Origin: Microvirga sp. SRT01
Lineage (GTDB): Bacteria; Pseudomonadota; Alphaproteobacteria; Sphingomonadales; Sphingomonadaceae
Length of the DNA: 64,000 bases
Direction of reading: 5' to 3'
Assembly (NCBI GenBank): GCA_018139225.1
Contig: JAGSNX010000001.1
Span: 310,001-374,000 of the forward strand
The stretch's first letter is position 1, and each line of letters opens with the position of its first letter. The translations under genes and the position numbers were made by a program. Shown here piece by piece: positions 25,367 to 33,964 of this stretch. The notes beneath the pieces were generated by a model. It was not told the origin of the DNA and searched no databases. It was given only the letters and a program-made list of their open reading frames with translations.

Positions 25367-28252
25367 ATGGCTTCTACACGCTCGTTCTCGTTCGGCGCGA
25401 CGCTGAACCTGACCGCCAGTGCCGGCGCACTCGGTGCCGCACTGTTGCTGATCGGCACCGGCAGCGCCCAGGCGCAGCAGACCACGGCGGTGCCGGACCC
25501 GGCATCCAGTTCCAGCACCGCCGCCAATCCGAACGAAGCCGCCAGCGCGCCCGATCAGCAGGCCGCCAACGCCGCCGTTACCGGTGACGTAACGCCGGCC
25601 CAGAACGAAGCCGTCGCACAGGCCGCGGCGCAGACGGTGCAGGATGCGGGTGGGACTCAGGAGGACGCGGAGATCGTCGTCACCGGCTTCCGCCGCAGCC
25701 TCGAGAATGCCGTCGCCGAGAAGAAGACGCGCGATCAGGTGATCGAGTCGGTGTCGGCCGAAGACATCGGCAAGCTGCCCGACGCTTCGATCGCCGAGTC
25801 GATCGCCCGCCTGCCCGGCGTCACGTCGCAGCGGATCGCCGGCCGTTCGAACTCCATCTCGATCCGCGGCTTCGCCCCCGATTTCTCCACCACGCTGCTC
25901 AACGGCCGCGAGCAGACCTCGACGGGTGACAATCGCGCGGTCGAGTATGACCAATATCCCGCCGAAGTCGTCAATCAGGTACTGATCTACAAGACGGCCA
26001 ATGCCGGCCTGATCGGTCAGGGCCTGTCGGGCACCGTCGATCTGCGCACGATCCGGCCGCTGGAATATGGTCGCCGGGTGTTCTCGGTCGGCGCGCGCGG
26101 CACCTATGCCGATGCCGGCAAGCTCAACGCGGGCTCCAAGGATCTTGGCTACCGCGCGACGGCAACGTACGTCGACCAGTTCGCGAACGACACGGTCGGG
26201 GTCGCGCTGTCGGCATCGTATCTCGACGAGCCGTACCAAATCCAGGAATTCAACGCCTGGGGCTATGCCACCGGTACACGCGTCGGCGACACGGCGCAGA
26301 CGTCGGTGATCGGCGGGTCCAAGTCCTACGTCACCTCCACCACGTTGAAGCGTCTCGGCATCTCGGGCACGTTGCAGTGGAAGCCGATTCCGGAACTGGT
26401 CACCACGTTCGACGGCTTCTTCTCCGACTTCAAGGACGACCAGATCAAGCGCGGCATCGAGCTGCCGCTGGCGTTCGGCGGCGGATCGGGCACGATCTTC
26501 AACCCGACACAGACCAACTCGACCGTGTCGAACGGCCTCATCACCTCGGGCACGTTCGAGAACGTGCAGGGCGTGGTCCGTAACGATGCGTTCGAGCGCA
26601 AGGCGAAGCTGTACTCGTTCGGCTACAACGCCAAATACACCGGCGACGATGGCTGGAACGCGCAGATCGACGTCAGCTATTCGCGGACCAACCGCCGCGA
26701 GCTGAGCTTCGAAAGCTATAGCGGCACCGGCTATGGTCAGGCACTCGGCGCAACCGACAATATCGGCTTCACCAGTGGCAATTCGGGCACGTTCTTCGAT
26801 CCCACGCTCGACTATTCCGACCCCAACCTGATCCTCCTGACCGACCCCCTCGGCTGGGGCGGCGCGAACGCGCAGGCGGCGTATCTCAACGATCGTGAGG
26901 TCACCGACTCGATCCGCCAGTACCGGACCGAGATCGAGAAGGAGATAGACTCGCCGATTAGCGCGATGCGCTTCGGCCTGAACTACACGCGCCACTCGAA
27001 GTCGCTGGTCCCGAACGAGTTCATCCTGCGCCTCGCCAACGGTGCGTTGCAGCAGCGGATTCCGGACAAATACATCAAAGAGTCGACCGACCAGTCGTAT
27101 CTGGGTCTTGGGCCGATGCTGTCCTACGATCCGCGCGAGTTGCTGGCGGACGGCATCTTCGGCGCCACGCCCAACTTCAATCAGGATGTCGCGACCAAAG
27201 CGTTCCGCGTCCGTGAGGACCTGATGACCGCCTATGTCCAGTCGGACCTGCGCGTGCCCGTCGGCACTGCGGAACTGACCGGCAATGCCGGTGTGCAGGT
27301 CGTGCATACCGAGCAGAAGTCGTCGGGCCTCGTCTCGAACGGCGTCGGCTTCAACAACGTGACGCGGGGCGACGACTATTTCGACGTGCTGCCCAGCATC
27401 AACCTGTCGCTGCGCCTTGCCAACGACATCGTCATCCGCGCAGCGGCGGCCCGCCAGATGCAGCGGCCGAGGATGGACGACATGCGCGTGGCGCTCGGTT
27501 ATGGCTTCGACGCCAACCAGCAGATCCTGAACGGCAGCGGCGGCAATCCGTACCTCCGCCCGATCCGCTCCAACTCGTACGACGTGACGATCGAGAAGTA
27601 TTTCGGCAACCGCGGCTATCTGGCGGCGCAGGGTTTCTACAAGGACCTGAAAAGCTTCGTCTACAATCAGGAAACCGCGTTCAACTACAGCGGCTACACC
27701 TTGCCGACGACGGCACCTGCCAACACCCCGCTGATCGGTCTCGCCACGATCCCGATCAACGGAGAGGGCGGCAGCATCTACGGCGCGGAGCTGGCCGGCA
27801 CCTTGCCACTGGGCGAGATCGTCAAGTTCCTCGACGGCTTCGGCGTGACGGGCGGCGGGTCCTACACCAAGACCAAGATCGTCCCGACGCCGGGCGGCAA
27901 TGCGGAAGATATCCCGGGCTATTCGCGTTGGGTCGCCAATGGCACCGCCTATTTCGAGAAGTGGGGCCTGAACATGCGCGGCAGCGTGCGGTACCGCTCG
28001 ACCTTCGTCGGCGAACTGTCGGGCTTCGCCGCCAACCGCGTGCGCCGTCGCGCGCTGGACGAGCTGATCGTCGACGCCCAGATCGGCTACGACTTCAGCG
28101 GCGGCATGTTCAACGGGCTATCCGTCTATGTTCAGGGCCAGAATTTGACCGACGAGCCGTTCGTCACGCTCAATGGCGGCGTTCGTAATCAAGTCATCGA
28201 TTATCAAAAGTACGGTCGCCGCTATCTTGCGGGCTTCAGTTACAAGTTCTGA
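25367..28252 (+). CDS. TonB-dependent receptor for carbohydrate uptake
   Basis: 961 residues. The start at 25367 is fixed by a GGGGGAGGA site. A signal peptide ends at GSAQAQQ, followed by an unusual Ala/Gln/Pro-rich linker, then the TonB-box-like EDAEIVVTGFRRSLENAV. The plug domain is next (VSAEDIGKLPDASIAESIARLPGVTSQR, then SIRGF). A 22-strand barrel region ends in YLAGFSYKF, with the terminal Phe needed for outer-membrane insertion. The plug type is common in receptors for malto-oligosaccharides. The LacI gene, MFS and amylase around it support alpha-glucans as substrate (inference). Confidence 0.92.
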   Translation: MASTRSFSFGATLNLTASAGALGAALLLIGTGSAQAQQTTAVPDPASSSSTAANPNEAASAPDQQAANAAVTGDVTPAQNEAVAQAAAQTVQDAGGTQEDAEIVVTGFRRSLENAVAEKKTRDQVIESVSAEDIGKLPDASIAESIARLPGVTSQRIAGRSNSISIRGFAPDFSTTLLNGREQTSTGDNRAVEYDQYPAEVVNQVLIYKTANAGLIGQGLSGTVDLRTIRPLEYGRRVFSVGARGTYADAGKLNAGSKDLGYRATATYVDQFANDTVGVALSASYLDEPYQIQEFNAWGYATGTRVGDTAQTSVIGGSKSYVTSTTLKRLGISGTLQWKPIPELVTTFDGFFSDFKDDQIKRGIELPLAFGGGSGTIFNPTQTNSTVSNGLITSGTFENVQGVVRNDAFERKAKLYSFGYNAKYTGDDGWNAQIDVSYSRTNRRELSFESYSGTGYGQALGATDNIGFTSGNSGTFFDPTLDYSDPNLILLTDPLGWGGANAQAAYLNDREVTDSIRQYRTEIEKEIDSPISAMRFGLNYTRHSKSLVPNEFILRLANGALQQRIPDKYIKESTDQSYLGLGPMLSYDPRELLADGIFGATPNFNQDVATKAFRVREDLMTAYVQSDLRVPVGTAELTGNAGVQVVHTEQKSSGLVSNGVGFNNVTRGDDYFDVLPSINLSLRLANDIVIRAAAARQMQRPRMDDMRVALGYGFDANQQILNGSGGNPYLRPIRSNSYDVTIEKYFGNRGYLAAQGFYKDLKSFVYNQETAFNYSGYTLPTTAPANTPLIGLATIPINGEGGSIYGAELAGTLPLGEIVKFLDGFGVTGGGSYTKTKIVPTPGGNAEDIPGYSRWVANGTAYFEKWGLNMRGSVRYRSTFVGELSGFAANRVRRRALDELIVDAQIGYDFSGGMFNGLSVYVQGQNLTDEPFVTLNGGVRNQVIDYQKYGRRYLAGFSYKF

Positions 28253-28298
28253 GCCACTATAGCTCCGCGGATCGGGTCCAACCCCCGATGCACCTCCG

Positions 28299-28338
28299 GA
28301 CCCGGCGAGCGGCGCAACCGCGCGCCGGGTCTTTTTTG
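28299..28338 (+). terminator. Rho-independent terminator after the TonB receptor
   Basis: GACCCGGCG and CGCCGGGTC form a perfect 9-bp stem around a 15-nt loop, followed by six T. It sits only 15 bp ahead of the amylase ATG, so read-through or a separate promoter is needed for the amylase. Confidence 0.8.
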
Positions 28339-28352
28339 GTTAAGGTCTTTCC

Positions 28353-30149
28353 ATGAAGGCTCTCGCACTTCTCGCCGCCACGCTGCTGGCCACCCCCGTC
28401 GCCGCCCAGGACTATCGCCAGCGCCTGCCGCAGGACGAGGTCATCTATTTCGTGCTGCCCGACCGGTTCGAGAATGCCGATCCCGCCAACGATCGCGGCG
28501 GCCTGACCGGCGACCGGCTCAAGACCGGGTTCGATCCGGCGGCCAAGGGCTTCTACCACGGCGGCGATCTGAAGGGGCTGACGAAGCGGCTCGGCTACAT
28601 CCAGTCGCTGGGTGCGACGGCGCTCTGGGTTGGCCCGATCTTCAAGAACAAGCCGGTGCAGGGTCCCAAGGGGCAGGAATCCGCCGGCTACCACGGCTAT
28701 TGGATCACCGACTTCACACAGGTCGATCCGCACCTCGGCACCAACGCCGACTTCAAGACGCTGGCCGATGCCGCCCACGCTCGCGGGATGAAGGTCTATA
28801 TGGACATCATCGCCAACCACACCGCCGACGTGATCCAGTATCGCGAATGCGGCGAGGGCAGCGAATGCCCCTATCGCGACCGCGCCACCTATCCCTATCA
28901 GCGGCGCGGCGGCGTCGGCGGACCTGCCATCAACGCCGGCTTCGCCGGTGACGCGGTACAGACGCCGGAGAACTTCGCCCGGCTCACCGATCCCACCTAC
29001 GCCTACACCCCCTATGTTCCCGCCGCCGAGCGGACGGTGAAGGTGCCGGCGTGGCTGAACGACGTCACCCTTTATCACAACCGCGGCAACACGCTGTTCC
29101 GCAACGAGAGTTCGGACACGGGCGACTTCTCGGGCCTCGACGACCTGATGACCGAGAACCCGAAGGTGATCGCCGGTATGATCGACATCTTCGGCGGCTG
29201 GATCGACCGGTTCGGCGTCGACGGTTTCCGTATCGACACCGCCAAGCACGTGAACGCCGCCTTCTGGCAGAGCTTCGTCCCCGCAATGCAGGCGCGCGCA
29301 AGGGCGAACGGCATCCCCAACTTCCACATCTTCGGCGAAGTCACCGCCGGGATGGAGCCGGGCTATCTCGCGCGCTGGACGAAGATCGCCGACTATCCGG
29401 CCGTCCTCGACTTCGCGTTCCAGAATGCGGTGATGCAGACGGTGGCGGAGAACAAGCCGACCAGCGTGCTCGCAGCCCTGTTCGAGGGCGACGTGCTGTA
29501 CGCGAAGGAACAGGCGACTGCGCACATCCTGCCGACCTTCCTCGGCAACCACGATCAGGGGCGGTTCGGTCGCTGGGTCCGGCTCGGCAATCCGCAGGCA
29601 TCCGACGACGAGGTGCTGAAGCGCACGATGCTGGGCAATGCGATGCTGCTGACGCTGCGCGGAGTGCCGACGATCTATTATGGCGACGAACAGGGGTTCG
29701 CCGGCGACGGCAATGATCAGGACGCGCGAGAGGATATGTTCGCCAGCAAGGTCGCGACCTACAACGACAACACGCTGATCGGGTCGAAGGCGACCACCGC
29801 AACCGCCAATTTCGACCAGCGCCAGCCGCTCTATCGCCAGATCGCCGAACTGGCGAAGCTGCGCGTCGCCACCCCTGCCCTTACTCGCGGGCGACAGGTA
29901 ACACGGGCGGGTGGCGACGGCCCCGGCTTCTTCGCCGTGTCGCGCTTCGATCCCGACACCGGCCGCGAAGTGGTGGTGGCGTTCAACACCTCCCCCCAGC
30001 CGCTCACGCAGGCGGTGCAGGTGGAGGTCGGCTCCTCCGCCTTTACGACGCTCGCGGGATCCTGCACCGCCAGGGCCAGCGCGCCGGGCAGCCTCGTCCT
30101 GACCCTACCCGCATTCGCTTATGCGGTGTGCGCCGCGACGGGGAAGTAA
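28353..30149 (+). CDS. Secreted alpha-amylase family (GH13) glycoside hydrolase
   Basis: 598 residues with a signal peptide (MKALALLAATLLATPVAAQ). The GH13 barrel is complete: DEVIYFVLPDRFENAD, DIIANHTAD (region I), GFRIDTAKH with nucleophile Asp295 (region II), IFGEV with acid/base Glu329 (region III) and FLGNHD with Asp401 (region IV). A C-terminal beta domain has two Cys. It should hydrolyse alpha-1,4-glucans in the periplasm or outside, feeding the neighbouring TonB receptor and MFS carrier. Only 15 bp separate it from the receptor's terminator, and no clear promoter was found. Confidence 0.92.
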   Translation: MKALALLAATLLATPVAAQDYRQRLPQDEVIYFVLPDRFENADPANDRGGLTGDRLKTGFDPAAKGFYHGGDLKGLTKRLGYIQSLGATALWVGPIFKNKPVQGPKGQESAGYHGYWITDFTQVDPHLGTNADFKTLADAAHARGMKVYMDIIANHTADVIQYRECGEGSECPYRDRATYPYQRRGGVGGPAINAGFAGDAVQTPENFARLTDPTYAYTPYVPAAERTVKVPAWLNDVTLYHNRGNTLFRNESSDTGDFSGLDDLMTENPKVIAGMIDIFGGWIDRFGVDGFRIDTAKHVNAAFWQSFVPAMQARARANGIPNFHIFGEVTAGMEPGYLARWTKIADYPAVLDFAFQNAVMQTVAENKPTSVLAALFEGDVLYAKEQATAHILPTFLGNHDQGRFGRWVRLGNPQASDDEVLKRTMLGNAMLLTLRGVPTIYYGDEQGFAGDGNDQDAREDMFASKVATYNDNTLIGSKATTATANFDQRQPLYRQIAELAKLRVATPALTRGRQVTRAGGDGPGFFAVSRFDPDTGREVVVAFNTSPQPLTQAVQVEVGSSAFTTLAGSCTARASAPGSLVLTLPAFAYAVCAATGK

Positions 30150-30572
30150 CCGGCCCCCGGATACTCGCTCTCGGGGCTCGGGGGTCCTGAACAGGTCCCT
30201 ATTGACACGCAATGCGATGCGGCTCTCCACGAGAGTCAGGATGGCTGATGCTGGGCCCGACGGATGCATCCGCGCGAACACTCGCCTACTGAGTCTCGGT
30301 CATCCGGTATCGCTGACGGTCAGGACCTGTTCCGTGCTTCCGACCGACAACCCGCTAGGTTGGCGTTCGACTCCCGAGCGTAATCAATGTCGACCCATTT
30401 TGGCACAGGGTGGGTTGCTCGGCGAAGCTGCAAAGGAACGGGCCCCGTCCTCGATGGAGGATCGCGCATATCGACGAATATACATAGCAAACGTACCGCC
30501 TTGAATTCTAACGACCAACTGCAACTCAGGCACTCTTGGCGCTCAGCACCTTCTCGATATACGTAAGTAATG
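30150..30572. other. Intergenic region without recognisable gene
   Basis: About 420 bp between the amylase stop and the GATGTC half-site cluster. Base composition drops toward its right end. Open frames here are short, lack ribosome sites and resemble nothing known. No terminator with a T tract was found after the amylase. No RNA gene could be recognised. Confidence 0.5.
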
Positions 30573-30608
30573 GATGTCATAACGGGACATCTTAACCATG
30601 AATGTCCC
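30573..30608. promoter_or_regulatory. Cluster of three GACAT/ATGTC half-sites upstream of the copper-oxidase operon
   Basis: GATGTC (30573-30578), GACATC (30586-30591) and ATGTCCC (30602-30608) form two overlapping perfect dyads: GATGTC-N7-GACATC, and GGGACAT-N11-ATGTCCC (30584-30608). They lie 65 bp ahead of the first SCO gene, with a TATGAT -10-like hexamer at 30623. This is the layout expected for an operator or activator site of the operon; the regulator is unknown. Confidence 0.45.
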
Positions 30609-30672
30609 TTTCCCGATATAGCTATGATCGTCATTGCATCCTGACTTCGATTGGATGTGGGCGAGCTGGCAA

Positions 30673-31332
30673 ATGAATACGCAGAAAGCAGGTGTGTATA
30701 TCGATCGTCGGTTGCTGGCACTTGCGACGGCTTTGCTGTTCCCCACGACCCCCGCATGGTCGCAACTCCATACGCCGGAACCAAATACGTGCCTGCCTGC
30801 GGTATTTTCGCTAAGCGGCGCGGACCGGCCGACCGACCAAAACGGCCGTGTCGTCTCTCCTGACCGGTTTGGCGGCACGACCGTCGTGATGACGCTGGTC
30901 CCGCCATCCTGCGACACGACGTGCGCGATGCGGATGATCGACCTCGACAAGATCGCACGCCGACGCGGCGCCGGGCTCACCCATCCGGTCGCGTTCGTCG
31001 CGGTGGCTACGGCCGGAGCCGGCGATCGGGCCGCCCTCCGCAGGACGATGGCTACATGGAAGCTCGACCGGGCGCGGTGGACGATGGTGGGCGCATCGCC
31101 GCTCGCCACCCGGACTATCATGCGACGTATCGACATCGCGCCCGACGGTGCGACGGAGCCATCTCACGTCGTCTTGTTGTTCGACGCCGCCGGCACCCTG
31201 CGCCAGCGCTACGCCGGCAACCCCGTCGATCGTGAGCGACTGATCCGGGAAATCGCCATCGTCGACTCGCTCGTGCCGGTGCCGACGGCCGCCCCGACCC
31301 GGTCTTCGACCTGCATCGCGCCCACGCTCTAA
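30673..31332 (+). CDS. SCO1/SenC-like protein (first of two)
   Basis: 219 residues with an N-terminal signal or anchor helix (RRLLALATALLFPTTPAWSQ). It has a thioredoxin-like fold with the copper/thiol motif CDTTC (Cys80, Cys84) and the distal His165 in EPSHVVLLFD, the three ligands expected of SCO proteins. SCO proteins deliver copper to cytochrome oxidase, or reduce cysteines at the metal site; in Streptomyces a Sco protein metallates the radical oxidase GlxA. It lies 13 bp before a copper radical oxidase gene. The start at 30673 gives the cleanest signal peptide; ATGs at 30634 and 30652 are in frame. It is divergent from typical SCO in its N-terminal half. Confidence 0.8.
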   Translation: MNTQKAGVYIDRRLLALATALLFPTTPAWSQLHTPEPNTCLPAVFSLSGADRPTDQNGRVVSPDRFGGTTVVMTLVPPSCDTTCAMRMIDLDKIARRRGAGLTHPVAFVAVATAGAGDRAALRRTMATWKLDRARWTMVGASPLATRTIMRRIDIAPDGATEPSHVVLLFDAAGTLRQRYAGNPVDRERLIREIAIVDSLVPVPTAAPTRSSTCIAPTL

Positions 31333-31345
31333 GGAACGTTCCTCC

Positions 31346-33964
31346 ATGCTCCCCACCACGCCCCCGCCCCGGTGCCGCGCCGCCCGCCGCGGGTTCCTGT
31401 TCGCCACCGCCGCGTCGGCCATGCTCGTGCCCGCGATCGCATCGGCTCAACAATTTCCGGTCGTCGTCGCGCAGGTCCAGGACCCGGCGATGCAGAACCT
31501 CGCCATTCCAGAGGGCGCGGACGTCCACGGCATGTGGTCGGGAGTCAAGGATTGGCCGCTGATCGGCATCCATTCCGCGCTGCTGCCCAACGGCAAGGTC
31601 GTGACCTATGGCTCGCCCAACGGCACCGCGGCACAGAGCGGACGGGTGTACGATATCTGGGACCCCACGCGCGGCTTCGGCCGCGAAAGCCATCTGACCC
31701 TGACCGGGGTGGCGGACGTGGACAGCTTCTGCTCGGCAGCCACCTTTCTCGACGACGGATCGTTGCTGATCGCCGGCGGCATCTTCTCGGAGGGCAACGA
31801 CCGCGGCAGCGTCCTCGTCGACCAGACCGGATCGTCGCTGCGCGGGCTCGGCCGCAACATGGCCTATGATCGCTACTACGCGACGATGGTCACGTTGAAC
31901 GATGGCCGCCCGTTGATCGTCGGTGGCTCCTATCCGTATCAGGACGTGAACAACTTCGTCCCCGAAGTGTACAACCCCAATGGCTGGGCCAGCCTGTTCG
32001 GCGCTGCCGACACGCTGGTCTTCTCCCGCGCGGAGGGACGCTTCTGGTACCCGCACGTCTGGCAGGCACCGAACGGTCGCGTGTTCGGCATTTCCACCGA
32101 GCAATTATGGTGGATGGACCCGCAGGGTAACGGCAGCATCGCGCGCGCCGGCGTGCTGAAGCGGGCGCACACCTACGACCGCATCCCCGCCAACCAGTTG
32201 CCGAATGTCGGTCCGACCTCCACCGCCGTCATGTTCGACGTCGGCCGTGTGCTGCAGCTTGGCGGCAATGGGCAACAGAACGGCGACGCCACCTACTCCA
32301 GCAGCGCCGCAACGGTGATCGACATCAACGGAGCCGCACCGGTCCAGCGTGAAGCGGCGCCGATGATCCACGGTCGCCAATGGGCGAACGCGATCGTGCT
32401 GCCGACCGGCACCGTCATGGTCAATGGCGGCTCGCTCTGGGGGGACGAAGCCGGCTGGAGCGACGCACGACCGGTGGAACTTTGGGACAAGAACACCAAT
32501 GCGTGGACGCTGGGCGCGGCGGCGGGCGTTTATCGCGGCTATCACTCGTCGTCGTTGTTGCTGACCAACGGCACGGTGCTGACCAGCGGCGGCGGGGTGC
32601 CCGGCCCGGTCGTCAACCTCAACTCGGAAATCTACTATCCACCTTATCTGTTCCAGCGCGTGAACGGCCGCATGCAGCTCGCCCCGCGTCCGCAGATCGT
32701 CAGCCTCCAGACCACCAAGCTGAACCACGGACAGTCGGCGCAGGTGGAAATGGCGAACGCCAACCCGATCCGGTCCGTATCGCTCGTTCGCCTCGGTCAG
32801 GACACGCACAGCTTCGACAGCGGGCAGCGCTACATTCCTGCGACCTATTTCCAAACCGGCGCAGTCCTGACGGTGCAGGCGCCTGCCTCGACCTCCGTCG
32901 CACCGCCCGGCTACTATATGCTCGTCGCGGCCGATGCCGACGGCGTCCCCTCGACAGGTGTCATCGTTGCGATCGGCGGCGCGATCACCGCACCGCCGGG
33001 CGTTCCCCGCGCCCCCGTCGGGTCGATCTCCAATGCCGCCAATGCCGCGCTGACCGGCGGCGGCACGACGGTCGACGGGCCCAGCTACGAATGGCGCAAC
33101 TGCGCGGGCGAAGGCGGCACCTGCAACGGTCCGGCGGGATCGACGATGCGCTACGGAGTCGGCGATCTCTGGTCGCTGCGCGCGAACAGCACGTCGATCC
33201 TCTGTTCGGTCAACGCGTTCGGCGACCCGGCACCGAACCGCGGCAAGACCTGCCAGATCATGGTACCGCTCAACCCCGGCGTGACCCGCGCACCCGCCGC
33301 ACAGGTGCCGAACCCGCCCCCGGCGCCGGGCCCCGGTCCGACCCCTCCCCTGCCGGCGGGGTCGTGGAGCGCGTGTGCGCGGGAAGGCCAGACCTGCACG
33401 GTGCCGACGAGCACGACGCTGCGCTACGGTGCCAACGGCACCTATGTCGTCCGGACGGTCACCGGCGCAACGGCCTGCAACAACGAGGTCTTCGGCGATC
33501 CGCTCGTCGGCGTGGTGAAGGGCTGCGACCGGTTTGTGCCGGAAGCGACGCCGACGCCCACGCCGGGTGGCGGTACGCCGCTGCTCGCCGGGGCATGGAC
33601 GATGTGCGCCGGTGAGGGCGAACGCTGCGTCGCCCCGGCCGGTGCGACGATCCGGTTCGGCGCCAACGGCCTTTACGCGGTCCTGACCAACACCGGCACG
33701 GTGGCGTGCGCCAACGGCGTCTTCGGCGACCCCGTCAAGGGAACGGTGAAGCGGTGTGACGTCGCACCCGCCGCCGTCTGGGCCGCCTGCGGGAACGAGG
33801 GCGGTCAATGCGACCTGCCTGCCGGGGCGATGATCCGCTACGGCGCCGGCACCCGTTGGGCGACGCTGGTGGCGAAGGGCGTGACCGCCTGCACGAATGT
33901 CGTATTCGGCGATCCGGTGCCCGGCACCGTGAAGGCATGCCAGCGCCTGATCGCCGCCAACTGA
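31346..33964 (+). CDS. Galactose-oxidase-like copper radical oxidase with four C-terminal Cys repeats
   Basis: 872 residues, exported: a signal with RRGFLFATAASAMLVPAIASAQ. The Kelch-propeller oxidase domain (about 50-550) keeps every residue of the Cu/Tyr-Cys radical site by position and context: Cys129 in DSFCSAA, Tyr178 in DRYYATM, Tyr399-His400 in GYHSSSLLL, and His488 in DTHSFDSGQRYIP. An early-set domain follows (QIVSLQTTKLNHGQ). After it come four 55-60 aa repeats of the W..CA.EG..C...RYG...C...FGDP...K.C type with Pro/Gly linkers. Family enzymes oxidise alcohols or aldehydes to give H2O2. It is sandwiched between two SCO genes and overlaps the second by TGATG. The substrate is unknown. 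Confidence 0.9.
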   Translation: MLPTTPPPRCRAARRGFLFATAASAMLVPAIASAQQFPVVVAQVQDPAMQNLAIPEGADVHGMWSGVKDWPLIGIHSALLPNGKVVTYGSPNGTAAQSGRVYDIWDPTRGFGRESHLTLTGVADVDSFCSAATFLDDGSLLIAGGIFSEGNDRGSVLVDQTGSSLRGLGRNMAYDRYYATMVTLNDGRPLIVGGSYPYQDVNNFVPEVYNPNGWASLFGAADTLVFSRAEGRFWYPHVWQAPNGRVFGISTEQLWWMDPQGNGSIARAGVLKRAHTYDRIPANQLPNVGPTSTAVMFDVGRVLQLGGNGQQNGDATYSSSAATVIDINGAAPVQREAAPMIHGRQWANAIVLPTGTVMVNGGSLWGDEAGWSDARPVELWDKNTNAWTLGAAAGVYRGYHSSSLLLTNGTVLTSGGGVPGPVVNLNSEIYYPPYLFQRVNGRMQLAPRPQIVSLQTTKLNHGQSAQVEMANANPIRSVSLVRLGQDTHSFDSGQRYIPATYFQTGAVLTVQAPASTSVAPPGYYMLVAADADGVPSTGVIVAIGGAITAPPGVPRAPVGSISNAANAALTGGGTTVDGPSYEWRNCAGEGGTCNGPAGSTMRYGVGDLWSLRANSTSILCSVNAFGDPAPNRGKTCQIMVPLNPGVTRAPAAQVPNPPPAPGPGPTPPLPAGSWSACAREGQTCTVPTSTTLRYGANGTYVVRTVTGATACNNEVFGDPLVGVVKGCDRFVPEATPTPTPGGGTPLLAGAWTMCAGEGERCVAPAGATIRFGANGLYAVLTNTGTVACANGVFGDPVKGTVKRCDVAPAAVWAACGNEGGQCDLPAGAMIRYGAGTRWATLVAKGVTACTNVVFGDPVPGTVKACQRLIAAN
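33086..33940 (+). repeat. Four coding repeats (CAxEGxxC...RYGA...FGDP) in the oxidase tail
   Basis: The copies start at the Trp codons near 33092, 33365, 33596 and 33779 and end at the Cys codons near 33251, 33523, 33755 and 33938. Each has four Cys at equal positions (W..C....G..C, then C.N..FGDP, then K.C; copy 1 reads GKTC), so two disulfides per unit are likely outside the cytoplasm. The spacers are Pro/Gly-rich (PPPAPGPGPTPP; PTPTPGGG). Similar units are recalled from secreted carbohydrate-linked proteins; a binding role is inferred. Confidence 0.75.

Noticed and set aside
25190..27307. 705-codon leftward frame opposite the TonB receptor
   Set aside because: Antisense shadow; composition lacks any fold and the sense frame has a signal peptide, plug and barrel.
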